NCBI RefSeq assembly: GCF_002303885.1
Contig: NZ_MRCM01000004.1
Span: forward strand, 248,001-312,000
Length of the DNA: 64,000 nt
DNA from: Flavobacterium sp. ACN2
GTDB taxonomy: Bacteria > Bacteroidota > Bacteroidia > Flavobacteriales > Flavobacteriaceae
Direction of reading: 5' to 3'
Shown: piece after piece, positions 44,876-54,400 of the stretch
Position numbering within the stretch: position 1 is the first letter of the stretch
Layout: the number at the start of each line of letters is the position of its first letter
Notes under the pieces: model-generated
The model's database searches: none
What the model saw: the letters and a program-made list of their open reading frames with translations, nothing else
Told to the model about the DNA's origin: nothing
Translations under genes and position numbers: made by a program

Positions 44876-45070
44876 ATGTTAATTATACCAATTAAAGACG
44901 GAGAAAATATCGATAGAGCATTAAAGCGCTATAAAAGAAAATTTGATAAAACAGGAACTGTTCGTCAATTAAGAGCACGTACTGCTTTTATTAAGCCTTC
45001 TGTTATCAAAAGAGCTCAAATCCAAAAAGCGGCTTACATTCAAGGCTTGAAAGATAGTTTAGAAAGTTAA
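44876..45070 (+). CDS. rpsU: Ribosomal protein bS21
   Basis: 64 residues (MLIIPIKDGENIDRALKRYKRKFDKTG ... RRIQKAAYIQGLKDSLES-like end), the usual size for Bacteroidota. It binds the 30S platform near the 3' end of 16S rRNA. In F. johnsoniae bS21 helps hide the anti-Shine-Dalgarno, so ribosomes short of bS21 would translate this mRNA well through its AGGAGGT site; the mechanism is known from that organism, its operation here is inferred from the site. Confidence 0.95.
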   Translation: MLIIPIKDGENIDRALKRYKRKFDKTGTVRQLRARTAFIKPSVIKRAQIQKAAYIQGLKDSLES

Positions 45071-45093
45071 TATCAGCTTTTAGAAAATAATTA

Positions 45094-45139
45094 CCGTTAG
45101 TGGTCAAAATGTTTTAATTTTGATGCTAACGGTTTTTTT
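45094..45139 (+). terminator. rpsU terminator
   Basis: CCGTTAG at 45094 pairs with CTAACGG (45126-45132), and TCAAAAT with ATTTTGA inside; seven T residues follow. Confidence 0.8.
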
Positions 45140-45158
45140 ATGCTTAATTTTTAGATTT

Positions 45159-46052
45159 ATGAAAACGAATAGAGAAGCTTTCTCGGATTATCTTTTGCTG
45201 GAGAAAAAATATTCTTTGCATACAGTTGAGGCTTACTTGAATGATATGGTTTCTTTTGAAGCTTTTGTAAAAGAATCTTTTGATCAAGAAAGTATTGATG
45301 TGGTGAATTATAGTCAGGTCAGAAGTTGGATTGTCTTTTTGGTTGATCATAATATTTCTAATGTTTCGGTTAATAGAAAAATGGCTTCTTTAAAAGCTTT
45401 TTATAAGTTTCTTTTAAAGACGAAGCAGATAGAAGTTAATCCGATGCTAAAGCATAAGTCTTTAAAGACTCCGAAAGTGGTTCAGGTTCCTTTCTCGGAA
45501 AAAGAGCTGAAGGATTTACTTGCTACAATAGAGGTTCCGGTTGATTTTGAAGGAATTCGGGATAAGCTTATTGTGGAAATGTTTTATGTGACAGGAATGC
45601 GTCGGGCGGAGTTAATTCATTTGATGATTAAAAATGTCGATCGCTCAAATAACACGATTAAGGTTTTAGGGAAAAGAAATAAAGAGCGCATTATTCCAAT
45701 TTTGCCGATTATTGCGGATCAAATCGATTCGTATGTGAAGGAAAGAGATAGTTTGGAAAGTTTGATGGATTGTGACTATTTTTTCGTTTCAAAAAAAGGG
45801 TTAAAATTGAGCGAATCTTTTGTTTATCGTTTAATAAATTCATACTTTAGTAGGGTCTCAGAAAAGGTGAAAAAAAGTCCGCATGTGCTTCGTCATACTT
45901 TTGCAACTCACTTATTGAACAATGGGGCAGATTTGAATTCAGTTAAAGAATTGCTAGGGCATTCTAGTTTGGCGTCTACACAGGTTTATACTCATAATAG
46001 TTTGGCGGAACTTAAAAAAGTGTATAAAGATGCGCATCCTAGAAATAAATAG
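45159..46052 (+). CDS. xerC: Tyrosine recombinase, XerC/XerD-like
   Basis: 297 residues from the ATG at 45159 (MKTNREAFSDYLLLEKKYS). N-terminal SAM-like DNA-binding domain (1-95) followed by the catalytic domain: Arg in TGMRRAEL, Lys in VLGKRNKERI, HxxR in PHVLRHTFATHLL, His in LLGHSSLASTQVYTH, and the nucleophile Tyr in the same segment (QVYTH). It should resolve chromosome dimers at dif with a partner; the place between rpsU and hpf with no mobile genes argues for the housekeeping role. XerC versus XerD cannot be told with confidence. Confidence 0.88.
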   Translation: MKTNREAFSDYLLLEKKYSLHTVEAYLNDMVSFEAFVKESFDQESIDVVNYSQVRSWIVFLVDHNISNVSVNRKMASLKAFYKFLLKTKQIEVNPMLKHKSLKTPKVVQVPFSEKELKDLLATIEVPVDFEGIRDKLIVEMFYVTGMRRAELIHLMIKNVDRSNNTIKVLGKRNKERIIPILPIIADQIDSYVKERDSLESLMDCDYFFVSKKGLKLSESFVYRLINSYFSRVSEKVKKSPHVLRHTFATHLLNNGADLNSVKELLGHSSLASTQVYTHNSLAELKKVYKDAHPRNK

Positions 46053-46084
46053 TGGTTCTAAATGTTAACCCTAAAATTTTTATT

Positions 46085-46387
46085 ATGAAGGTAGATGTTC
46101 ATGCAGTTAATTTTACTGTCGACAGAAAATTAGTCGATTTTATCCAAGAAAGAATGGGTAAGCTAGAGAAATACTACGATCGAGTGGTTTCATCAGATGT
46201 TTTTTTAAAAGTTGAAAGAACGAGTGATAAAGAGAATAAAGTGGTGGAAATAAAGATTAATGTTCCTGGTGATGATTTTTTGGTGAAAAAACAGTGTAAA
46301 ACATTTGAAGAAGCTGTTGAGCTTTCGGCAGAATCGCTAGAACGTTTACTTGTAAAAAGGAAGGAAAAAATTAGAGCACACATTTAA
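46085..46387 (+). CDS. hpf: Ribosome hibernation-promoting factor/RaiA family protein
   Basis: 100 residues, a single beta-alpha-beta-beta-beta-alpha domain (MKVDVHAVNFTVDRKLVDFIQERMGKLEKYYD ... VFLKVERTSDKENKVVEIKINVPGDDFLVKK ... AVELSAESLERLLVKRKEKIRAH). This short form binds between the 30S head and body and silences ribosomes in stationary phase. It follows the recombinase gene by 32 bases and precedes the tRNA-tuf promoter. Confidence 0.88.
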   Translation: MKVDVHAVNFTVDRKLVDFIQERMGKLEKYYDRVVSSDVFLKVERTSDKENKVVEIKINVPGDDFLVKKQCKTFEEAVELSAESLERLLVKRKEKIRAHI

Positions 46388-46410
46388 TTGAAATTTTTTT
46401 CAAAAAATGT

Positions 46411-46440
46411 TTTGATTAAAAGATAAAATACCTACATTTG
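46411..46440 (+). promoter_or_regulatory. Promoter of the tRNA-tuf operon
   Basis: TTTG (46411-46414), an 18-nt spacer and TACATTTG (46433-46440): the best Bacteroidota promoter in the window. Confidence 0.8.
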
Positions 46441-46445
46441 CAGTC

Positions 46446-46470
46446 CGTTAGAAATAGCGGACTTTTTTAA
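46446..46470 (+). promoter_or_regulatory. Start-site hairpin with T tract before tRNA-Thr
   Basis: GTCCGTTA / TAGCGGAC (one G-T pair) around a GAAA loop, then TTTTTT. It begins at the predicted start of transcription, just after the -7 element, and looks like a terminator placed ahead of an essential operon. Confidence 0.6.
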
Positions 46471-46477
46471 TGTATTC

Positions 46478-46551
46478 GCCGATGTAGCTCAGCTGGCTAG
46501 AGCAGCTGATTTGTAATCAGCAGGTCGTGGGTTCGAGTCCCTCTATCGGCT
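46478..46551 (+). tRNA. tRNA-Thr (TGT)
   Basis: 74 nt, acceptor GCCGATG / TATCGGC, anticodon stem CTGAT / ATCAG with loop TTGTA, T arm GTTCGAGTC; CCA not encoded. Confidence 0.95.
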
Positions 46552-46611
46552 CAATAAATTTCAAATGCGATTTGAAATTGGTTCTTTAAAATGATGGAAT
46601 TTTAAAACTAT

Positions 46612-46692
46612 GGGGAGATACTCAAGCGGCCAACGAGGGCAGACTGTAAATCTGCTGTGTGAACTTCGCAGGTTCGAATCCTGCTCTCCCCA
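46612..46692 (+). tRNA. tRNA-Tyr (GTA)
   Basis: 81 nt with a long variable arm (class II): acceptor GGGGAGA / TCTCCCC, anticodon loop CTGTAAA, T arm GGTTCGAATCC. CCA not encoded. Confidence 0.95.
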
Positions 46693-46779
46693 CTAAAAAG
46701 AAGTTGAAGTTTTAGATTGTAGGTTTTGGATTAATAAATTCTAAAATTTAAATTCTGAATTCTAAACTCAGAACTCTCT

Positions 46780-46851
46780 GCCGGTGTAGCTCAGGGGTAG
46801 AGTGCTTCCTTGGTAAGGAAGAGGTCTCGGGTTCAAATCCCGACATTGGCT
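46780..46851 (+). tRNA. tRNA-Thr (GGT)
   Basis: 72 nt: acceptor GCCGGTG / CATTGGC with two G-T pairs, anticodon stem CTTCC / GGAAG with loop TTGGTAA, T arm GGGTTCAAATCC. Confidence 0.93.
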
Positions 46852-46906
46852 CAAGTAAGTAGGAAATTGAAAATTAATATATAACTAAGATTAAAAATTA
46901 AGTAAA

Positions 46907-48094
46907 ATGGCAAAGGAGAATTTTAATCGTTCCAAACCGCACTTAAACATAGGTACAATTGGACACGTAGATCACGGAAAAACTACATTAACTGCTGCAA
47001 TTACAAAAGTATTGTCAGATGCTGGTTACTGTCAAGCAAAATCGTTTGATCAAATCGATAACGCTCCAGAGGAGAAAGAAAGAGGTATTACTATTAATAC
47101 ATCACACGTAGAGTACGAAACTGCTAACCGTCACTACGCTCACGTTGACTGTCCAGGTCACGCGGATTACGTAAAAAACATGGTTACTGGTGCTGCTCAA
47201 ATGGACGGAGCTATCTTAGTAGTTGCTGCTACAGATGGTCCAATGCCACAAACTCGTGAGCACATCCTTTTAGGTCGTCAGGTTGGTATTCCAAGAATCG
47301 TTGTTTTCATGAACAAAGTGGATATGGTTGATGATGCTGAGTTATTAGAACTTGTTGAAATGGAAATTAGAGATTTATTATCTTTCTACGAATATGATGG
47401 AGATAATGGTCCTGTTGTTCAAGGTTCTGCTTTAGGTGGATTGAACAATGATCCTAACTGGGTTCCTAAAATTATTGAATTAATGGAAGCTGTTGATGCT
47501 TGGATCGAAGAGCCAGTACGTGACGTTGCTAAACCATTCTTGATGCCAGTTGAGGACGTATTTACAATTACAGGTCGTGGAACTGTTGCTACAGGTCGTA
47601 TCGAAACTGGAGTTGCTAACACTGGAGATCCTGTTGAAATCATTGGTATGGGAGCTGAAAAATTAACTTCTACTATTACAGGAGTTGAGATGTTCCGTAA
47701 AATCCTTGACAGAGGTGAAGCTGGAGATAACGTAGGTTTATTGTTAAGAGGTATTGATAAAGCTGATATCAAAAGAGGTATGGTTATTATTAAGCCAGGT
47801 TCAGTAAAACCACACGCTAAATTCAAAGCTGAGGTTTATATCTTGAAAAAAGAAGAAGGTGGACGTCACACTCCATTCCACAATAACTACCGTCCACAGT
47901 TCTACGTACGTACAACTGACGTAACAGGAGTTATTACTTTACCAGAAGGAGTAGAGATGGTAATGCCAGGAGATAACTTAACAATCAATGTTGCTTTATT
48001 AAGCCCAATCGCTATGAACGTAGGTTTACGTTTTGCTATCCGTGAAGGTGGTAGAACAGTTGGAGCTGGTCAGGTTACTGAAATTGTAGAGTAA
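46907..48094 (+). CDS. tuf: Elongation factor Tu
   Basis: Brings aminoacyl-tRNA to the ribosome. 395 residues, full length. GTPase motifs [10 protein letters not shown], the switch [23 protein letters not shown] and SAL; domains 2 and 3 intact to the end ([11 protein letters not shown]). Its codons are strikingly biased to the preferred set, as expected of a highly expressed gene. Co-transcribed with the tRNAs upstream and followed by a hairpin. Confidence 0.98.
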   Translation: MAKENFNRSKPHLNIGTIGHVDHGKTTLTAAITKVLSDAGYCQAKSFDQIDNAPEEKERGITINTSHVEYETANRHYAHVDCPGHADYVKNMVTGAAQMDGAILVVAATDGPMPQTREHILLGRQVGIPRIVVFMNKVDMVDDAELLELVEMEIRDLLSFYEYDGDNGPVVQGSALGGLNNDPNWVPKIIELMEAVDAWIEEPVRDVAKPFLMPVEDVFTITGRGTVATGRIETGVANTGDPVEIIGMGAEKLTSTITGVEMFRKILDRGEAGDNVGLLLRGIDKADIKRGMVIIKPGSVKPHAKFKAEVYILKKEEGGRHTPFHNNYRPQFYVRTTDVTGVITLPEGVEMVMPGDNLTINVALLSPIAMNVGLRFAIREGGRTVGAGQVTEIVE

Positions 48095-48112
48095 TTCTAT
48101 AAAATAAATAAA

Positions 48113-48145
48113 AAAGCCAGTGATTATTTTTTAATCACTGGCTTT
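48113..48145 (+). terminator. Hairpin after tuf
   Basis: AAAGCCAGTGATTA and its complement with a short T loop. The following T tract is weak (TTTAATTA), and the tRNA-Trp gene begins five bases later, so read-through or processing is likely. Confidence 0.7.
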
Positions 48146-48149
48146 AATT

Positions 48150-48220
48150 ACGGGCGTAGTTCAAGGGTAGAATAGCGGTCTCCAAAACCGTTGATGGGGG
48201 TTCGAATCCCTCCGCCCGTG
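48150..48220 (+). tRNA. tRNA-Trp (CCA)
   Basis: 71 nt: acceptor ACGGGCG / CGCCCGT, anticodon stem CGGTC / AACCG with CTCCAAA loop, T arm GGGGTTCGAATCCC; lies between tuf and secE as in many bacteria. Confidence 0.95.
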
Positions 48221-48238
48221 CAATAAAAAATATATCAA

Positions 48239-48436
48239 ATGACAAAAGTTACTAATTATTTATCAGAGGCTTTCGAAGAGTTAAAGTCAAATGTTACTTG
48301 GCCAGCTTGGGCTGAAGTACAGAAATTGACAATTGTTGTGGCTGTATTTTCGATCTTATTCGCTTTGGCAACTTGGGGAGTAGACGAATTTTTTGCAAAA
48401 GCTTTGGCTGGATTTTTTAACTGGTTAAAAGGATAA
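48239..48436 (+). CDS. secE: Preprotein translocase subunit SecE
   Basis: 65 residues, the short single-helix form: an amphipathic cytoplasmic helix with EELKSNVTWPAWAEVQKLT, the SecE signature, and one membrane helix (IVVAVFSILFALATWGVDEFF). Clamps SecY. Starts 18 bases after tRNA-Trp. Confidence 0.95.
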   Translation: MTKVTNYLSEAFEELKSNVTWPAWAEVQKLTIVVAVFSILFALATWGVDEFFAKALAGFFNWLKG

Positions 48437-48446
48437 TTTTTTTGTG

Positions 48447-48998
48447 ATGGCAGATAATAATGTGAAAAAATGGTACGTAGTTAGAGCAGTTAGTGGTCAA
48501 GAGAATAAAGTGAAAGCTTATATCGAGACTGAGATTGCGAGATTAGGTATGGAGGATTATGTTTCTCAGGTTTTGGTTCCTACTGAAAAAGTAGTTACTG
48601 TAAAAGATGGGAAAAAATCATCTAAGGATAAAGTTTACTTTCCTGGATATGTTATGATTGAAGCTAACTTAGTTGGTGAAATCCCTCATATTATTAAGTC
48701 AATTACTAGTGTTATTGGGTTTTTAGGAGAAACTAAAGGTGGAGAACCTGTTCCTTTAAGACTTTCTGAAGTAAACCGTATGTTAGGTAAAGTAGATGAG
48801 TTGGCTGTAAATACAGATACTCGTTCTATTCCATTTAGTGTTGGTGAAACAGTTAAGGTTATTGATGGACCTTTCAATGGATTTAATGGATCTGTTGAGA
48901 AAATCAATGAAGAAAAGCGTAAACTTGAGGTAATGGTTAAGATTTTCGGAAGAAAGACACCATTGGAATTGAGCTTTATGCAAGTTGAAAAAGTATAA
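48447..48998 (+). CDS. nusG: Transcription termination/antitermination factor NusG
   Basis: 183 residues: an NGN domain (KWYVVRAVSGQENKVKAYIETEI ... VYFPGYVMIEAN) and a KOW domain (FSVGETVKVIDGPFNGFNGSVEKINEEKRKLEVMVKIFGRKTPLELSFMQVEKV). Binds RNA polymerase and couples it to Rho or the ribosome. The ATG at 48447 is preferred to an adjacent GTG. Confidence 0.97.
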   Translation: MADNNVKKWYVVRAVSGQENKVKAYIETEIARLGMEDYVSQVLVPTEKVVTVKDGKKSSKDKVYFPGYVMIEANLVGEIPHIIKSITSVIGFLGETKGGEPVPLRLSEVNRMLGKVDELAVNTDTRSIPFSVGETVKVIDGPFNGFNGSVEKINEEKRKLEVMVKIFGRKTPLELSFMQVEKV

Positions 48999-49024
48999 TT
49001 TTTTGTTACACTATAATAAACCAT

Positions 49025-49047
49025 TGTAATCGCTTCCATTGATTACA
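49025..49047 (+). promoter_or_regulatory. Small hairpin before rplK
   Basis: TGTAATC / GATTACA with a 9-nt loop in the nusG-rplK gap, without a T tract; may be a processing or regulatory stem. Confidence 0.4.
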
Positions 49048-49065
49048 GTGATAAATTTTTTAAAA

Positions 49066-49503
49066 ATGGCTAAAGAAATTAGTAAGGTAGTTAAACTACA
49101 AGTTAAGGGAGGTGCTGCGAACCCGTCGCCACCGGTTGGACCTGCTTTAGGAGCTGCTGGGGTTAATATCATGGAGTTTTGTAAGCAATTTAATGCTAGA
49201 ACTCAGGATAAACCTGGCAAAATTTGTCCAGTGCAAATCACTGTGTACAAAGACAAATCATTTGATTTTGTTGTTAAGACTCCTCCAGCAGCAGTTCAGT
49301 TAATGGAAGCTGCAAAGCTAAAATCTGGTTCTGGTGAGCCTAATCGTAAAAAAGTAGCTAGCGTTACTTGGGAACAAATTAGAACTATTGCTGAAGACAA
49401 AATGCCAGACTTAAACGCTTTCACAATTGAGAAAGCTATGAGTATGGTTGCTGGAACAGCTAGATCTATGGGTATAACTGTATCAGGAGATGCTCCTTTT
49501 TAA
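49066..49503 (+). CDS. rplK: Ribosomal protein uL11
   Basis: 145 residues with [35 protein letters not shown] and the C-terminal RNA-binding domain ([42 protein letters not shown]). Part of the GTPase-associated centre. The ATG at 49066 (MAKEISK) is used, not the frame start at 49039. Confidence 0.97.
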   Translation: MAKEISKVVKLQVKGGAANPSPPVGPALGAAGVNIMEFCKQFNARTQDKPGKICPVQITVYKDKSFDFVVKTPPAAVQLMEAAKLKSGSGEPNRKKVASVTWEQIRTIAEDKMPDLNAFTIEKAMSMVAGTARSMGITVSGDAPF

Positions 49504-49516
49504 TTAAGAAAAAGAA

Positions 49517-50206
49517 ATGGCAAAATTAACAAAAAAGCAAAAAGAGGCTGCTTCAAAAATTGAAAAGAACAAATTATACTCTCTAAAAGATGCTGCGGCA
49601 TTATTGAAAGTTGTTGCTTCTGCAAAATTTGATGAGTCTGTTGATATCGCAGTTCGTTTGGGTGTTGATCCAAGAAAAGCGAATCAAATGGTAAGAGGTG
49701 TAGTTACATTACCTCATGGAACTGGTAAAGATGTTAAAGTATTAGCATTAGTTACTCCAGATAAAGAGGCGGAAGCTAAAGAAGCTGGTGCAGACTATGT
49801 AGGTCTTGACGACTATTTACAAAAAATTAAAGATGGTTGGACAGATGTTGATGTTATCATCACTATGCCAGCTGTTATGGGTAAATTAGGTCCATTAGGT
49901 CGTATTTTAGGACCTAGAGGTTTAATGCCAAACCCTAAAACAGGTACTGTAACTATGGATGTTGCAAAAGCTGTTGCAGAGGTTAAAGCTGGTAAAATTG
50001 ACTTTAAAGTTGATAAAACTGGTATCGTACACGCAGGAATCGGTAAAGTTTCTTTTGGAGCTGAGCAGATTGTTGACAACGCACACGAAATTATTCAAAC
50101 ATTAATAAAACTTAAACCAACTGCTGCTAAAGGTACATACATTAAAGGTATTCACCTTACAAGCACTATGAGTCCTGCTATCGCATTAGACCCAAAGGCA
50201 GTATAA
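49517..50206 (+). CDS. rplA: Ribosomal protein uL1
   Basis: 229 residues, full length: [61 protein letters not shown] and the C-terminal [16 protein letters not shown]. Binds the L1 stalk and in many bacteria its own mRNA; 13 bases after rplK. Confidence 0.97.
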   Translation: MAKLTKKQKEAASKIEKNKLYSLKDAAALLKVVASAKFDESVDIAVRLGVDPRKANQMVRGVVTLPHGTGKDVKVLALVTPDKEAEAKEAGADYVGLDDYLQKIKDGWTDVDVIITMPAVMGKLGPLGRILGPRGLMPNPKTGTVTMDVAKAVAEVKAGKIDFKVDKTGIVHAGIGKVSFGAEQIVDNAHEIIQTLIKLKPTAAKGTYIKGIHLTSTMSPAIALDPKAV

Positions 50207-50228
50207 TTGGTAGTTAAAAATTTTTAGT

Positions 50229-50732
50229 ATGACTAGAGAAGAAAAATCAATCGCGATTGAAAATTTAACTGCGCAGTTAGCTGGTACAAATATCATTTAC
50301 ATATCTGATATTTCTGGTTTAAACGCAGAGACAACTTCAAACTTACGTAGAGCTTGTTTTAAAGCAGGTATTAAATTAGAAGTTGTAAAGAACACTTTGC
50401 TTGCAAAAGCAATGGAAGCTTCTGCTAATGATTATGGTGATTTACCTACAGTTTTGTCAGGTAACAGTGCTATCTTTATTTCTGATGTTGCTAACGCACC
50501 TGGAAAAATTATCAAAGATTTCCGTAAGAAATCTGATAAACCAGTTTTAAAAGGAGCTTACATCAATTCTGAAGTATATATTGGAGACAACCAATTAGAT
50601 GCATTAGCAACTATTAAATCTAAAGAAGAGTTACTTGGAGAACTTATTGGATTATTACAATCTCCAGCTCAAAGAATTATTTCTGCTTTACAAAACAAAT
50701 TCGCAGGTAGCGAAGAAGAAACTGAAGCATAA
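50229..50732 (+). CDS. rplJ: Ribosomal protein uL10
   Basis: 167 residues: MTREEKSIAIENLTAQLAGTNIIYISDISGLNAETTSNLRRACFKAGIKLEVVKNTLLAKA and a C-terminal L12-binding helix (LIGLLQSPAQRIISALQNKFAG). Base of the L7/L12 stalk. A hairpin AGGGAAGC-ttg-CTTCCTT in the gap to rplL may adjust the L12:L10 ratio. Confidence 0.96.
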   Translation: MTREEKSIAIENLTAQLAGTNIIYISDISGLNAETTSNLRRACFKAGIKLEVVKNTLLAKAMEASANDYGDLPTVLSGNSAIFISDVANAPGKIIKDFRKKSDKPVLKGAYINSEVYIGDNQLDALATIKSKEELLGELIGLLQSPAQRIISALQNKFAGSEEETEA

Positions 50733-50824
50733 TAATCAAAGCAGGGAAGCTTGCTTCCTTGTTGCTTAATTAGCGCACAATAATTAAATTATATTTTTAC
50801 AAATCATTTTAAACGATAGAAAAA

Positions 50825-51196
50825 ATGGCAGATTTGAAACAATTCGCAGAACAATTAGTTAACTTAACAGTTAAAGAAGTTAACGAATTAGCAACAATAT
50901 TAAAAGACGAGTATGGTATCGAGCCTGCTGCTGCAGCTGTAGTAGTTGCTGCTGGTGGTGGAGAAGGTGCTGCTGAAGAAGCACAAACTGAATTTACAGT
51001 TGTACTAAAAGAAGCTGGTGCTTCTAAATTAGCAGTTGTAAAATTAGTTAAAGAACTTACAGGTTTAGGTCTTAAAGAAGCTAAAGATGTAGTTGATGGT
51101 GCTCCAAGTACTGTTAAAGAAGGTGTTTCTAAAGAAGAGGCTGAAGGTCTTAAAAAATCATTAGAAGAAGCTGGAGCTGTTGTTGAGTTAAAATAA
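50825..51196 (+). CDS. rplL: Ribosomal protein bL7/L12
   Basis: 123 residues: N-terminal dimer helix ([28 protein letters not shown]), Ala/Gly hinge ([19 protein letters not shown]), and the factor-binding domain ([45 protein letters not shown]). Recruits translational GTPases. Confidence 0.97.
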   Translation: MADLKQFAEQLVNLTVKEVNELATILKDEYGIEPAAAAVVVAAGGGEGAAEEAQTEFTVVLKEAGASKLAVVKLVKELTGLGLKEAKDVVDGAPSTVKEGVSKEEAEGLKKSLEEAGAVVELK

Positions 51197-51216
51197 CAAA
51201 ACACAGTTTAGAACTA

Positions 51217-51261
51217 GGTTTAGACCTTGGATGTAACCATCCAAGGGTCTAAACCATTTTT
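51217..51261 (+). terminator. Terminator-like hairpin between rplL and rpoB
   Basis: GGTTTAGACCTTGGATG and its near-perfect complement around TAAC, followed by ATTTTTCG. It should stop most but perhaps not all transcripts, lowering rpoBC relative to ribosomal proteins. The rest of the 264-base gap to rpoB is AT-rich. Confidence 0.75.
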
Positions 51262-51460
51262 CGTATAATAAAATATATCAAGTTTTATTATCAAATAGTT
51301 TAAAATACGAAAAAGTTTTTGATCAATACGAAGAAAAAAAATTGAACTTCCTTTACGGTTTATTTTTAAAGATGTATTGATTATAATAAGAAAGTATAGA
51401 TTAAACAGTGTGTCTTACACAAAAAAAATTACTTTTTTTTAATCAAAATTTTGTCCATTG

Positions 51461-54400
51461 ATGATAACAAATCAGACTGAAAGATTGAATTTTGCCTCTA
51501 CAAAAAATATCCCTGACTATCCAGATTTTCTAGATGTTCAGGTTAAATCTTTTAAAGATTTCTTTCAATTAGAAACGAAATCTGACGAAAGAGGCAACGA
51601 AGGGTTATACAATACCTTCATGGAAAACTTCCCAATTACAGATACAAGAAATAACTTTGTATTGGAATTCCTAGATTATTTTGTTGATCCTCCACGTTAT
51701 ACAATTCAAGAATGTATAGAGAGAGGTCTTACGTATAGTGTGCCTTTAAAAGCTAGGTTAAAACTATATTGTACAGATCCAGAACACGAAGATTTTGAAA
51801 CTATTGTACAAGATGTTTATCTTGGAACAATTCCTTACATGACTCCTAGTGGTACTTTTGTTATTAATGGTGCCGAGCGTGTTGTAGTATCTCAATTACA
51901 CCGTTCTCCAGGGGTTTTCTTTGGACAGTCATTCCACGCAAATGGAACTAAACTTTATTCTGCGAGAGTAATTCCTTTTAAAGGATCTTGGATAGAATTC
52001 TCTACTGATATTAACAGCGTAATGTACGCGTATATCGATAGAAAGAAAAAATTACCTGTAACAACTTTATTCCGTGCTATCGGTTTCGAAAGAGATAAGG
52101 ATATCCTTGAAATTTTCGACTTAGCAGAAGAAATCAAAGTTTCTAAAACAGGAATTAAGAAATATATTGGAAGAAGACTTGCTGCGCGTGTTTTGAACAC
52201 ATGGCACGAGGATTTCGTAGATGAGGATACCGGAGAGGTAGTTTCTATCGAGCGTAACGAAATCATCCTTGATCGTGATACTATTATCGACAAAGATAAT
52301 GTTGAAGAGATCATCGATTCTAACGTAAAATCTATTTTGTTACACAAAGAGGATAACAACCAAGCAGATTATGCTATTATCCACAACACGTTACAAAAAG
52401 ATCCAACAAACTCTGAAAAAGAAGCTGTAGAGCACATTTACCGTCAGTTGCGTAACGCTGAACCGCCTGATGAGGAAACTGCTCGTGGTATTATAGATAA
52501 ATTATTCTTCTCTGATCAACGTTACAACTTAGGTGAAGTTGGTCGTTATAGAATGAACAAAAAATTGGCTTTAGATATCCCTATGGATAAGCAAGTGCTT
52601 ACTAAAGAAGATATCATTACCATTGTAAAATATTTGATTGAATTGATCAACTCTAAAGCGGAGATTGATGATATTGATCACTTATCAAACCGTCGTGTTA
52701 GAACAGTTGGTGAACAATTGTCTCAACAATTCGGTGTTGGTTTAGCACGTATGGCTAGAACTATTCGTGAGAGAATGAACGTTAGAGATAACGAGGTGTT
52801 TACACCAATTGATTTGATTAATGCTAAAACATTATCATCAGTTATCAACTCTTTCTTTGGTACTAACCAGTTATCTCAATTTATGGACCAAACGAATCCG
52901 TTAGCTGAGATTACACACAAAAGAAGACTTTCTGCACTTGGACCAGGTGGACTTTCGAGAGAGAGAGCTGGTTTCGAGGTTCGTGACGTTCACTATACTC
53001 ACTATGGTCGTTTATGTCCGATTGAAACTCCTGAGGGACCAAACATTGGTTTGATTTCATCTCTTGGTGTTTATGCAAAAGTAAACGGAATGGGATTCAT
53101 CGAAACTCCATACCGTAAAGTAACTAATGGTGTAGTTGATTTAGAAAGTACTCCAGTTTACTTAAGTGCTGAAGAAGAAGAAGGTAAAATGATTGCTCAG
53201 GCGAACATTGAAATGGACGCTACAGGTAAAATTACAGCTAGCAATGTTATTGCTCGTGAGGAAGGTGACTTCCCAGTTGTTGAACCATCTGTAGTACATT
53301 ATACAGACGTTGCTCCTAACCAGATCGCTTCGATTTCTGCATCTTTGATTCCTTTCTTAGAGCATGATGATGCGAACCGTGCGTTGATGGGATCGAACAT
53401 GATGCGTCAGGCAGTTCCTTTGATTCGTCCTGAAGCACCGATTGTTGGTACAGGTTTAGAGCGTCAGGTAGCTTCAGATTCAAGAGTATTAATCAATGCT
53501 GAAGGGCATGGTACTGTTGAATACGTAGATGCTAATATCATTACTATTAAATACGATCGTACAGAAGACGAGAGAATGGTTAGTTTTGATGCTGATGAGA
53601 AAACGTACAACTTAATTAAATTTAGAAAAACCAATCAAGGTACAAGTATCAACTTGAAGCCTATCGTAAGAAGAGGTGATAGAGTTGTTCCTGGACAAGT
53701 ATTGTCTGAAGGATATGCTACTCAAAATGGAGAATTAGCTTTAGGTAGAAACTTAAAAGTTGCGTTCATGCCATGGAAAGGGTACAACTTCGAGGATGCG
53801 ATTGTAATTTCTGAGAAAGTAGTTCGCGATGATATTTTTACATCTATCCACGTTGATGATTATTCATTAGAGGTTAGAGATACTAAGTTAGGAAATGAAG
53901 AGTTAACAAACGATATTCCTAACGTTTCTGAAGAAGCTACTAAAGATTTAGATGAAAACGGTATGATCAGAATTGGAGCAGAGGTTAAACCTGGCGACAT
54001 TTTGATTGGTAAAATTACACCAAAAGGAGAGTCAGATCCTACTCCAGAGGAGAAATTGCTTCGTGCGATCTTCGGAGATAAAGCAGGTGATGTGAAAGAT
54101 GCTTCATTAAAAGCTTCTCCATCTTTACATGGTGTAGTTCTTGATAAAAAATTATTTGCAAGAGCCGTAAAAGATAAACGTAAACGTACTCAAGATAAAG
54201 ATGCTTTAGGCGCTTTAGAAATGGAATTCGAAACTAAATTTGTTGAATTAAAAGACAGATTGGTTGAGAAATTATTCTTGATCGTTAACGGAAAAACATC
54301 TCAAGGTGTAATGAATGATTTGGGTGAAGAAGTTTTACCAAAAGGTAAAAAATATACTCAAAAAATGCTTTACGCAGTAGAGGATTTTGCTCACTTAAGC

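Noticed and set aside
45159..46052. Tyrosine recombinase as sign of an integrated element
   Set aside because: It lies between rpsU and hpf in a housekeeping setting without other mobile genes or att-like repeats; a XerC/D role fits better.
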